A DNA stretch of 32,508 bases from Granulicatella adiacens (GTDB lineage: Bacteria; Bacillota; Bacilli; Lactobacillales; Aerococcaceae): positions 1 to 32,508 of the forward strand of contig JAGZLX010000012.1 in NCBI GenBank assembly GCA_018364485.1, read 5' to 3'. Under the pieces are notes generated by a model. That model worked only from the letters and a program-made list of their open reading frames with translations, did not search any database and was not told the origin of the DNA. Below, one piece after another: positions 8,181 to 14,818 of this stretch. Both the position numbers and the translations under genes were made by a program. Position 1 is the first letter of the stretch. Each line of letters opens with the position of its first letter.

Positions 8181-8350
8181 AAGCTCCCCCTAGAATTTTT
8201 ATAGTTGTTATAATAGCGATACCGGATTGAGCCAAGGTCTCAATCCTACCAAGCTTCAAACTGACTCTACGGGTTTTACCCTAGAGTCAGTAATTCACAT
8301 TGGTTATGAACCCGCTATTACAACTACTATAAATCTAGGGGGCTTTTTTT
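8181..8350. ncRNA. Structured intergenic element, copy 1 (long closing stem, two internal hairpins)
   Basis: A long imperfect stem joins 8181-8218 to 8313-8344: TATAGT..AATAGCG (8200-8218) pairs at 17 of 19 positions with 8313-8331, and CCCCCTAGA pairs with TCTAGGGGG outside it. Inside are hairpin A, GGATTGAG (8224-8231)/CTCAATCC (8239-8246) with loop CCAAGGT; the linker AAGCTTCAAA (8251-8260); and hairpin B, CTGACTCTA (8261-8269)/TAGAGTCAG (8282-8290) capped by GGG/CCC. The plus-strand end is CTAGGGGGC plus seven T, a terminator-like tail; the minus strand also ends in a T run. The same plan recurs at 28824-29011. It may be a small RNA, a complex terminator or a MITE-like repeat. Confidence 0.5.
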
Positions 8351-8562
8351 CGTCCCTCGACTCGGTGATCTTTACCAAACTTAGTAATAAGTTTTATTGT
8401 TTCTCAGGAAGAGGACCGGGGTCAGCTTGGTCGTGCTTCGGAATAGTGCAACTGTAGAAAATTTCCAAATGGAAGGCTGTAATTAAAATTTAATAAATAA
8501 GGATTATATGCACAAGAATAGTTTTTTTATGCATATTTTATTAAGGAAATAGACCTGCGTCC
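8351..8562. other. Intergenic region without a recognisable gene
   Basis: AT-rich sequence between the structured element and the apbE promoter. The open frame at 8227-8457 crosses the hairpins of the element and has no ribosome-binding site, so I do not call it. ATATGCA and TGCATAT near 8495-8537 form a small loose inverted repeat of unknown meaning. Confidence 0.5.
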
Positions 8563-8591
8563 TTGAAATTTAATTTCTGCTGTGTTACATT
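8563..8591 (+). promoter_or_regulatory. Promoter of the apbE-FMN reductase operon
   Basis: -35 TTGAAA (8563-8568) and -10 TACATT (8586-8591) are separated by 17 bp. The predicted start near 8598 lies just before a candidate CcpA site and a terminator-like hairpin. Confidence 0.5.
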
Positions 8592-8604
8592 CAAAATAAG
8601 GAGT

Positions 8605-8618
8605 AGAAAACGCTTTTG
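8605..8618. promoter_or_regulatory. Candidate cre (CcpA) site in the apbE leader
   Basis: AGAAAACGCTTTTG matches 7 of the 10 defined positions of the cre consensus TGWNANCGNTNWCA. Its place just after the predicted start would fit a transcription roadblock. The match is only moderate and overlaps the hairpin below. Confidence 0.3.
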
Positions 8619-8642
8619 TATAGGCGTTTCTGTGCTTTTTTT
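8605..8642 (+). terminator. Terminator-like hairpin in the apbE leader (possible attenuator)
   Basis: AGAAAACGC (8605-8613) pairs with GCGTTTCT (8624-8631), with one bulged A, and seven T follow at 8636-8642. It lies between the predicted promoter and the apbE ribosome-binding site, so it could end transcription early. No recognised FMN riboswitch core is visible. Confidence 0.45.
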
Positions 8643-8672
8643 CACATATTTCAACTAGGAGAAGTGGCAGTT

Positions 8673-9632
8673 TTGGAACAGTATCATACAGGTACCATTC
8701 GATTGATGGGGACCGTCATCGAATTGAAAATTGCGCATCCAGAAGGCGAGCGTTTAGTGGCTGAAGTTTTCGAGCAATTGAAGCGATATGAGCATCGTTT
8801 TAGCGCGAATGACCCAACTTCAGAACTGATGGCCGTGAACTTGGCAGCAGGGAAACATGCGGTCGCTGTTCATCCAGAGATTTTTCATTTGGTGAAATTG
8901 GGACTGGAGAATAGTTTAGCTGCGGGAAGTCGGATGAATATCTTGATCGGCCCGGTTGTTCAAACATGGCGCGTAGGCTTTAGTGATGCACGAGTACCAA
9001 CGGATGAAGAAATTAAAGCCAAACTGCAACTGACCGATGCAACGAAAGTCGAACTGGATGAAGCCAGTCAGACGATTTTTCTGTTGGAAGAAGGAATGCG
9101 AATCGACCTTGGTTGTATTGCCAAAGGGTATATTGCCGACTTGGTGATGCAACAGCTAAAAGAGCAAGGAGTTACTTCTGCGCTCATTAACCTTGGTGGG
9201 AATGTTCTCACGCTTGGACCAGCTGTTCATCATGAAGATGGGAATTGGTGGATTGGTATTCAAAACCCGAAACTCCTTCGCGGAGAAAATGTGGCGCTTC
9301 TTCCGATTCAAGATGAGTCGATTGTCACATCGGGTGTCTACGAGAGGGTGCTAGAAGTAGATGGTAAGAAATACCATCATATTTTGGACCCAAATACTGG
9401 ATACCCAGCTGAAACAGACGTTGCCAGTCTAACGATTGTTTCCAAACAATCCGTGGATTGTGAGATATGGACGACCAGACTCTTTGGAAAGAAAGCACAT
9501 GAAATCTTATTCGAAGTGGAACAACACCCTAACATCGAAGCTGTGTTGATTTTGGAAGATGATCGTATCTTCTACACATCAGGGCTTGCTTCAAAGATTC
9601 AATTACTCGAAAGGAAGTACTCAAATGGTTAA
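8673..9632 (+). CDS. apbE: FAD:protein FMN transferase, cytoplasmic ApbE
   Basis: ApbE enzymes cut FAD and attach FMN through a phosphoester bond to a Ser/Thr in a DxxSGA[ST]-type motif. This 319-residue protein has LMGTVIEL near the N-terminus, GMRIDLGCIAKGYIAD, ALINLGGNVLTLG and HHILDPNTGYPAE, all ApbE blocks. There is no signal peptide or lipobox, so it should act in the cytoplasm, unlike many ApbE proteins. In the C-terminal metal/FAD motif usually written ADALATALF, the aligned residues are CEIWTTRLF, so the metal-binding Asp is Glu while the Thr is kept. I chose TTG 8673, because AGGAG (8657-8661) is well spaced from it; a GTG at 8664 overlaps that site. It overlaps the next gene by 8 bp. 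Confidence 0.9.
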   Translation: MEQYHTGTIRLMGTVIELKIAHPEGERLVAEVFEQLKRYEHRFSANDPTSELMAVNLAAGKHAVAVHPEIFHLVKLGLENSLAAGSRMNILIGPVVQTWRVGFSDARVPTDEEIKAKLQLTDATKVELDEASQTIFLLEEGMRIDLGCIAKGYIADLVMQQLKEQGVTSALINLGGNVLTLGPAVHHEDGNWWIGIQNPKLLRGENVALLPIQDESIVTSGVYERVLEVDGKKYHHILDPNTGYPAETDVASLTIVSKQSVDCEIWTTRLFGKKAHEILFEVEQHPNIEAVLILEDDRIFYTSGLASKIQLLERKYSNG

Positions 9633-10239
9633 ATTAATCGGTTTAGTCGGAACAAACTCTAAAAAATCAACAAACCGTCAACTATTACAATACATTCAAA
9701 AACATTTTTCAGAACAGGCGGAAATTGAACTTGTCGAAATTAAAGACATTCCAATGTTCAACAAACCAACTCCAAAAGTAGTGCCACAAGAAGCACAAGC
9801 AATTGCAGAGAAAATCGCTGCAGCAGATGGAGTTATCATTAGTACACCAGAATATGACCACTCATGTCCAGCTGTATTAATGAACGCTTTAGCATGGTTA
9901 TCTTATGGTATCTATCCATTATTAAACAAACCTGTCATGATTACAGGAGCATCTTACGGAACATTAGGTTCTTCACGTGCACAAAGTCAATTACGTCAAA
10001 TCTTAAACGCGCCAGAAATTAAAGCACGCGTTTTACCAAGTGATGAATTCTTATTAGGTCACGCCTTACAAGCATTCGACGAAGAAGGTAACTTAAAAGA
10101 TGCAGCAACTGTTGAAAAATTAGAAAAGATTTTCGAAGATTACTTATTATTCATTGAAATTACAAAACAATTAGTTCGTGCAAACGAAGCTCGTGAAAAA
10201 GAAGCGAAAAACTTCTCATGGGACAGTTCTAAAAAATAA
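9625..10239 (+). CDS. NAD(P)H-dependent FMN reductase, short paralogue
   Basis: This 204-residue flavodoxin-fold protein belongs to the FMN_red (NADPH-dependent FMN reductase) family. GLVGTNSKKSTNRQLLQ is the FMN phosphate-binding loop, STPEYDHSCPAVLMNALAWLS the second flavin-binding block, and MITGASYGTLGSSRAQ the third. It resembles the N-terminal half of the next protein (both have LEIKDIPMFN-like and LRQIL/LRKIL-NAPE/DAPG segments), so the pair probably arose by duplication. It lacks the PAS-like domain and flavinylation tail of its neighbour. It probably passes electrons from NAD(P)H to flavin in the cytoplasm; the acceptor is not known. GGAAG precedes the ATG, and translation is coupled to apbE. 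Confidence 0.85.
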   Translation: MVKLIGLVGTNSKKSTNRQLLQYIQKHFSEQAEIELVEIKDIPMFNKPTPKVVPQEAQAIAEKIAAADGVIISTPEYDHSCPAVLMNALAWLSYGIYPLLNKPVMITGASYGTLGSSRAQSQLRQILNAPEIKARVLPSDEFLLGHALQAFDEEGNLKDAATVEKLEKIFEDYLLFIEITKQLVRANEAREKEAKNFSWDSSKK

Positions 10240-10255
10240 GGAGTGACAGTAGAAA

Positions 10256-11527
10256 ATGAAAATTATTGGTATCGTAGGATCAAATGCGGAATTTTCGCAT
10301 AACCGTTTATTATTACAATTTATCGAAAAGAAATTCAGTGACTTATTCGAGTTTGAAATCTTAGAAATTAAAGATATTCCAATGTTCAACCAAGACGAAG
10401 ATCAATCTAAGAGTTTCCCAGTACAATACATGTACAACAAATTAATTCGTGCAGATGGTGTGATTATCGCTACACCTGAACACAACCACACAATCACAGC
10501 TGCGTTGAAGAGCACATTAGAATGGATGTCATTCAACTTACACCCATTCGAAAACAAACCTGTCATGATTATGGGAGCTTCTCACTATGATCAAGGGACT
10601 TCACGTGCGCAAGTGCATTTACGTAAAATCTTGGACGCTCCAGGGGTAAACGCATATGTATTACCAGGGAACGAATTCTTATTAGGAAAAGCAAAAGAAG
10701 CATTTGATGAAGAAGGAAACATTAAGAGCGAAGGAACAGTAGCGTTCTTACGTTCATGCTTAGAAAACTTCGTGAAATATGTGGAGGTCGTAAAAGTGTT
10801 ACGCAAACCATTACCAACACCGCCAGAAGACTTAGACTGCACAAACCCAATTTCTACAACAGTTCAAGGCGTAGATCCAGATGATCCAGAATGGGTTGAA
10901 AAAGCAAGTGAAATCGTTGGTGCTGCTCAAGGAAACGACTATGTTCGCCTAGACCACGGTTTATTAACGGTTGACCAAATCGATATGTTCTTAAAAGCTT
11001 TACCGTTTGAAGTAACATATGCCGATGACAACAACCAATTCTTGTACTATAACTTCAACAAACCAGCAAACAAAATGTTGGCTCCACGTGTGCCAGCTCA
11101 ATCTGGTAACCGTTTAGGAACAGTTCACCCACCACGTACATTCAAAAATGTGGAATACCTCATTGCGAACTTACGTGCAGGTAACGTGGATTACTTCCGT
11201 ACAATCGTTCCAAACACTCCACCAGAAATCATCAACGTACACAACTACCAAGCAATGTACTATCCTGATGGTTCTTATGCTGGAATCAACGAAATCGTAT
11301 TTGACTTCAAACCATGGTTAGATTGGTACTTACAAACTACTGGCCAACGTTTAGTAAGCGCAAATGGTGCTGCTCCAGCAGCAGACGCAACAAGTGGCGC
11401 TTCAAACAGCGGACACTCAGCTCCTGCTCCTGCAGCAGATGCTACAAGTGGTGCTTCAGATAGCGGTCATTCAGCTCCAGCTCAAGCACAAGCAGTAGAT
11501 GCTACAAGCGGTGCTTCAGAACACTAA
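10256..11527 (+). CDS. FMN reductase with PAS-like domain and three flavinylation motifs
   Basis: The 423-residue protein has three parts. Residues 1-185 are an FMN_red flavodoxin-fold domain (GIVGSNAEFSHNRLLLQF, ATPEHNHTITAALKSTLEWM, MIMGASHYDQGTSRAQ). Residues about 230-360 resemble the PAS_10/DUF438 fold (LPFEVTYADDNNQFLYYN, GTVHPPRTFKNVEYLIANLR, PDGSYAGINEIVFDF). Residues 365-423 are an Ala/Pro-rich, probably disordered tail with the motif DATSGAS at 377-383, 395-401 and 415-421. This fits the ApbE target pattern Dxx[ST]GA[ST], where the last Ser or Thr receives FMN. With apbE two genes upstream, the likely reading is a cytoplasmic NAD(P)H reductase carrying up to three covalent FMN groups. 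Flavinylation itself is inferred. GGAGTG precedes the ATG, and a terminator follows. Confidence 0.8.
   Translation: MKIIGIVGSNAEFSHNRLLLQFIEKKFSDLFEFEILEIKDIPMFNQDEDQSKSFPVQYMYNKLIRADGVIIATPEHNHTITAALKSTLEWMSFNLHPFENKPVMIMGASHYDQGTSRAQVHLRKILDAPGVNAYVLPGNEFLLGKAKEAFDEEGNIKSEGTVAFLRSCLENFVKYVEVVKVLRKPLPTPPEDLDCTNPISTTVQGVDPDDPEWVEKASEIVGAAQGNDYVRLDHGLLTVDQIDMFLKALPFEVTYADDNNQFLYYNFNKPANKMLAPRVPAQSGNRLGTVHPPRTFKNVEYLIANLRAGNVDYFRTIVPNTPPEIINVHNYQAMYYPDGSYAGINEIVFDFKPWLDWYLQTTGQRLVSANGAAPAADATSGASNSGHSAPAPAADATSGASDSGHSAPAQAQAVDATSGASEH
11384..11518 (+). repeat. Three in-frame repeats encoding DATSGAS flavinylation motifs
   Basis: Motif copies start at 11384, 11438 and 11498, spaced 18 and 20 codons apart. 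The first two continue with GHSAPA after one or two residues; the third ends the protein two residues later. Codons differ between copies (for example GCAACAAGTGGC versus GCTACAAGCGGT), so the protein repeat looks maintained and is not a recent DNA duplication. Confidence 0.85.
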
Positions 11528-11540
11528 AATTAAAAGCGAG

Positions 11541-11572
11541 AAAGCTAGGCGAATTTTTGCCTAGCTTTTTTG
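11541..11572 (+). terminator. Rho-independent terminator after the flavin operon
   Basis: AAAGCTAGGC (11541-11550) pairs with GCCTAGCTTT (11559-11568) around GAATTTTT, within a run of T residues. Confidence 0.9.
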
Positions 11573-11709
11573 TGTTTTTATAGACACAATGGACCTTTGT
11601 TCACGCTTCAGAAACAACTGGAAACTATTTTCTTAAAATTAATAAAAATGTAATGTTCCTAGTATCCAAGTGTAGTGGTTTTGAGATATAATAAATAGGA
11701 ATTTAAGGA

Positions 11710-13602
11710 ATGGAGACATTAGTGGGGACTATGAATTATCAAACAACACCTTCTCAAGCACCGACGCACCCACATCCTCCCAAGCAAAAAGAGAAAAAAC
11801 GGAGTGCGGCATTCGATGGCTTGAAAGGTTTTTTTATACTAGCAATTATTACATATTATTATTTCCAACATTTATTACCGGGCGGATTTTTAGCCGTTAA
11901 TGGATTTTTAGTAGTCGGGGGCTACTTAACGTTCCGGAATAATATCAAAACATTCGCGGAAGATTATAAAGAGCGTTTCCCAGTGAGAAGCTTGAAGAGA
12001 ATGTTCTTTCCGATGCTCTTTATGATTGTCGTGACGGTCGCGTTTTTATTCGTGGCGGCACCGCAATTACTCTCTAATATCCGAGGCATGGCGCTTTCGG
12101 CATTATTCTTCGTGAATAATGATTATCAAATTTTCTCTCAACAATCATACTTCGTGCAATCGGCGAATCCGAGTCCGTTTGTGCATCTCTGGTATGTATC
12201 CCTGTATGTACAGCTGTTAATCGTGGGCTATTTTCTTCGAAAACTGATGAAGAAACTCAACTTCCTCAGAATGCAGGAGTTTGCCTTGCTGGCATTTTTG
12301 ACGCTCGCATCAGCAGCAGGGATGGCAGCACTCTATTGGTTTGAACAAGATCCTTCTCACGTGTACTACTTAGTATCAACGCGTTTATTCTCGTTCACAT
12401 TCGGGGCGCTACTCAGTTACATTCATGAAGGGAAATTACTACTTCCTGAGCGCGAGACAGGTTCTGTTGTTCCAAACGCATTGAGCCTCCTCTGTTTAGG
12501 AGCTTTAGGTTGGATGTTTACAACGTTCAATGGAACGCAAGCAGAAGTGTATTACATGATGATGTTTATTTCATCCTTTGTGATGATGCTTCTTGTATCC
12601 TGTGCGATTCGCGAAGGGGTTGGAGTTCATTACCTCTTCAGTTTTAAAGGATTCACTTTCTTCGGAAAGAGAAGTTTCTCATACTACTTATGGTTCTATC
12701 CGATTCATTTAATCGCGCCAACATTCTTACGCGAAATTGATGAACAATGGTTATCAGTAGGAATTCAATTTGCATTGATTTTCGTGATGGCGGAAATCAC
12801 GTATCAACTGTTTGAGCGAGACCGCTTCGTTCTTCCGATTGGACAAGCGCATAGTCCGTATAATTTAACGGCCTATGGAAAATCGAATCTTCCAAAAGGT
12901 ATGAAGCAATTTGGACTCGTATTCTCACTCATGTATGTCATCTGTATTGGGCTTGCAGGTCTTGGATTTGCACAAGAGAAAAATCAAAACTCAGCCGTGC
13001 AAGAGGTTGAAGAGAAGATTCGCCAAAACCAAGCGCTCTTACAAGAGACGACGGCCGAACCGACAACAGAAGGAACAACGACGATTAGTAATGAGGCGAA
13101 AGCCAATGCTGAACAACAAGTAAAACAAACGCCGATTACGTTTGTCGGAGATTCAGTATTACTAGCATCTGCGAATAAACTGCGCGAAGTATTCCCGAAT
13201 ATTTATGTGGACGGAGAAGTGGGACGTCAGTTGTATTACAGTACGCCAATCGTTCAAAAACTGGCGCAACAAGGCAAACTCTCTCAAACTGTTGTATTCG
13301 TGCTCGGTTCAAACGGAGCTTTCTCTGCAGCGCAAATCGATTCTCTGATTCAAGCAACGGGTAACCGTGAAATCTTCTTAGTGACAGCCGGTTATGAAAT
13401 CAAATGGTCTAAGGAAGTGAACGAGCAGTTAAAAGCAGCTGCCGAACGCTATCCAAATGTGCATTTAATCGACTGGGGAACTTACGCCAAAGGGCATACA
13501 AAACAATGGCTCTTTGAAGATGAAATTCATCCAAACGATACAGGGGCAACAGAATTAGCGAACCTGATCTTACAAGAAATGGTGAAATTAAAATTACAAT
13601 AA
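11710..13602 (+). CDS. OatA-like membrane acyltransferase with SGNH domain
   Basis: Architecture matches peptidoglycan O-acetyltransferases of the OatA type. An Acyltransferase_3 domain with about ten membrane segments (residues 35-435) moves acetyl groups across the membrane, and an extracellular SGNH esterase-like domain (about 475-630) puts them on the acceptor. The SGNH residues are visible: FVGDSVLLAS (Ser482), VLGSNGAF, and EDEIHP (Asp604, His607). A 50-residue Glu/Thr-rich linker separates the domains. In the membrane part the usual GGFLGVDVFFVLSGFL reads GGFLAVNGFLVVGGYL, so the conserved Asp is Asn; transferred substrate is therefore uncertain. The N-terminal 30 residues are Pro/Gln-rich. 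Start could be ATG 11710, GTG 11722 or ATG 11731; none has ideal spacing. TATAAT at 11687-11692 is a likely -10. Confidence 0.8.
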   Translation: METLVGTMNYQTTPSQAPTHPHPPKQKEKKRSAAFDGLKGFFILAIITYYYFQHLLPGGFLAVNGFLVVGGYLTFRNNIKTFAEDYKERFPVRSLKRMFFPMLFMIVVTVAFLFVAAPQLLSNIRGMALSALFFVNNDYQIFSQQSYFVQSANPSPFVHLWYVSLYVQLLIVGYFLRKLMKKLNFLRMQEFALLAFLTLASAAGMAALYWFEQDPSHVYYLVSTRLFSFTFGALLSYIHEGKLLLPERETGSVVPNALSLLCLGALGWMFTTFNGTQAEVYYMMMFISSFVMMLLVSCAIREGVGVHYLFSFKGFTFFGKRSFSYYLWFYPIHLIAPTFLREIDEQWLSVGIQFALIFVMAEITYQLFERDRFVLPIGQAHSPYNLTAYGKSNLPKGMKQFGLVFSLMYVICIGLAGLGFAQEKNQNSAVQEVEEKIRQNQALLQETTAEPTTEGTTTISNEAKANAEQQVKQTPITFVGDSVLLASANKLREVFPNIYVDGEVGRQLYYSTPIVQKLAQQGKLSQTVVFVLGSNGAFSAAQIDSLIQATGNREIFLVTAGYEIKWSKEVNEQLKAAAERYPNVHLIDWGTYAKGHTKQWLFEDEIHPNDTGATELANLILQEMVKLKLQ

Positions 13603-13609
13603 CCGTTGA

Positions 13610-13637
13610 GACGACTCGATTCTGAGTCGTCTTTTTT
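13610..13637 (+). terminator. Rho-independent terminator after the acyltransferase
   Basis: GACGACTC (13610-13617) pairs with GAGTCGTC (13624-13631) around GATTCT, followed by six T. Confidence 0.9.
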
Positions 13638-13654
13638 ATTTTTAAAAATATTTT

Positions 13655-13668
13655 TGAAAACGCTATTG
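13655..13668. promoter_or_regulatory. Candidate cre (CcpA) site overlapping the -35
   Basis: TGAAAACGCTATTG matches 8 of 10 defined positions of TGWNANCGNTNWCA, failing at the last two. It runs into the -35 hexamer, where binding would block polymerase. Confidence 0.35.
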
Positions 13669-13694
13669 ACATTTGAGTGTACTAAGCGCATAAT
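13666..13694 (+). promoter_or_regulatory. Promoter of the GntR-ABC operon
   Basis: Consensus -35 TTGACA (13666-13671) and -10 CATAAT (13689-13694) are separated by 17 bp. Confidence 0.8.
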
Positions 13695-13698
13695 ACAG
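13677..13698. promoter_or_regulatory. Second, imperfect GntR operator over the -10 region
   Basis: GTGTACTAAGC and the following GCATAATACAG match the palindrome at 13709-13730 at 17 of 22 positions. The two sites are offset by 32 bp, about three helical turns, and this one covers the spacer and -10. Confidence 0.55.
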
Positions 13699-13707
13699 TT
13701 AAAGATA

Positions 13708-13731
13708 AGTGTATTAACCGGTTAATACACT
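13708..13731. promoter_or_regulatory. Perfect palindromic operator of the GntR/YtrA regulator
   Basis: AGTGTATTAACC (13708-13719) is followed directly by its exact reverse complement (13720-13731), a perfect 24-bp palindrome just after the predicted transcription start. Its position, and the known autoregulation of YtrA-type repressors from similar palindromes, make it the likely binding site of the first gene product. Confidence 0.8.
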
Positions 13732-13759
13732 GATTGGGAATCAAAGAAAGGAGTTACTA

Positions 13760-14113
13760 ATGATCGTATTTGATAAAAGAAGTCCGGTCTACGAGCAAAT
13801 AATCGCCTATTTCAAAGCGGAAATTGCCTCCCACAGAATGGAAGCAGGCCAAGAGATGCCGAGTCGACGTGAATTTGCGCAAACCATGCAAGTAAATCCC
13901 AATACGGTCCAACGTGCCTTTCATGAATTGGAGGTCATGGGGTTGATTACGACTGGAAATAATGTCATGAGTCGTGTGACAGAAGACGTAGAACGGATTG
14001 AGCAACTAAAAGATGAAATGTTAGATGAGGCGATTGGAAGCTTTACAGAAGCGATTAAACCTCTCAATTTAACAGCAGAAGATGTTATCGAACATCTCAA
14101 AAAACAATTGTAA
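13760..14113 (+). CDS. GntR-family regulator, YtrA subfamily
   Basis: A 117-residue repressor of the short YtrA type, which has a winged helix and only a small dimerisation helix region. The HTH lies in SPVYEQIIAYFKAEIASHRM, EMPSRREFAQTMQVNPNTVQ and RAFHELEVMGLITT (residues 8-68); the C-terminal part (70-117) is helical with no ligand-binding domain. Such proteins control the ABC operon they start, often responding to cell-wall antibiotics or membrane stress. AAAGGAG precedes the ATG by 6 bp. The ATPase gene starts 15 bp downstream. Confidence 0.9.
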   Translation: MIVFDKRSPVYEQIIAYFKAEIASHRMEAGQEMPSRREFAQTMQVNPNTVQRAFHELEVMGLITTGNNVMSRVTEDVERIEQLKDEMLDEAIGSFTEAIKPLNLTAEDVIEHLKKQL

Positions 14114-14128
14114 GGAAGGAGCGGTAAT

Positions 14129-14818
14129 ATGTTAACTGTTCAAAACTTAAGTAAGAGATTTGGAAAGAAACAAGTGTTGAATGACATCTCATTTAACGCG
14201 AAAAAAGGAGAAGTGACGGCTCTTATTGGTGTCAACGGGATTGGGAAAACAACAATTATGAACTGCATTGCAGGGTTGTTGCCATTTGATAAAGGAAAAG
14301 TCGTTATCGATGATATGCCAGCCCGTAAAGTGTTTGCGGAAAAAGTGAGTTATATTACGGATAGTTCGATTATTTCACCAGACCAAACGGTGGATGAGGC
14401 GATAGATTTTATGCGCACGTTCTACCCAAACTGGAATCGACAAAAGGAAAGACACTTATTAGACTTCTTCCGTTTGAATTTAAAAGATGAAGTACGATCA
14501 CTCTCGAAAGGAAATGTTGCTAAACTGAACTTGCTTCTCGGGATGGGGCTGGATACAGATTATATCTTGATGGACGAACCATTTTCAGGAATCGACGTGT
14601 TTACCCGTGAAGAAATCGCGCGTGTGTTTACAAGCGACCTACTTGATGGACGTGGTGTATTGATTACAACGCATGAAATTAATGATATTGAGTATATCGT
14701 CGATAAAGCAGTGCTCTTAAACGATGGACGTGTAGTGAAGGAATTCTATCCAGAAGAAGTCCGCGAAGAAGAGGGCAAATCAATTGTCGATGTGATGAGG
14801 GAGGTATACTTACCATGA
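14129..14818 (+). CDS. ABC transporter ATP-binding protein (YtrB-like)
   Basis: A 229-residue ATPase of the ABC-2 type. Walker A is GVNGIGKTT (about residues 34-42), the signature is LSKGN in place of LSGGQ, Walker B is YILMDEP with the catalytic Glu, the D-loop is SGID and the switch His is in TTHEIND. It should energise the membrane protein of the next gene, with which its reading frame overlaps by 4 bp (ATGA). AAGGAGCGG precedes the ATG. Confidence 0.92.
   Translation: MLTVQNLSKRFGKKQVLNDISFNAKKGEVTALIGVNGIGKTTIMNCIAGLLPFDKGKVVIDDMPARKVFAEKVSYITDSSIISPDQTVDEAIDFMRTFYPNWNRQKERHLLDFFRLNLKDEVRSLSKGNVAKLNLLLGMGLDTDYILMDEPFSGIDVFTREEIARVFTSDLLDGRGVLITTHEINDIEYIVDKAVLLNDGRVVKEFYPEEVREEEGKSIVDVMREVYLP

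Noticed and set aside
8181..8350. T-box leader
   Set aside because: No T-box sequence (TGGNACCGCG) or stem I motifs, and the next gene is not amino-acid related.
8227..8457. 76-codon open frame after the zinc-ribbon gene
   Set aside because: It runs through both hairpins and the closing stem of the structured element, has no ribosome-binding site and resembles no protein; the structure explains the sequence better.
8457..8672. FMN riboswitch ahead of apbE
   Set aside because: None of the conserved RFN element blocks can be recognised in the leader.
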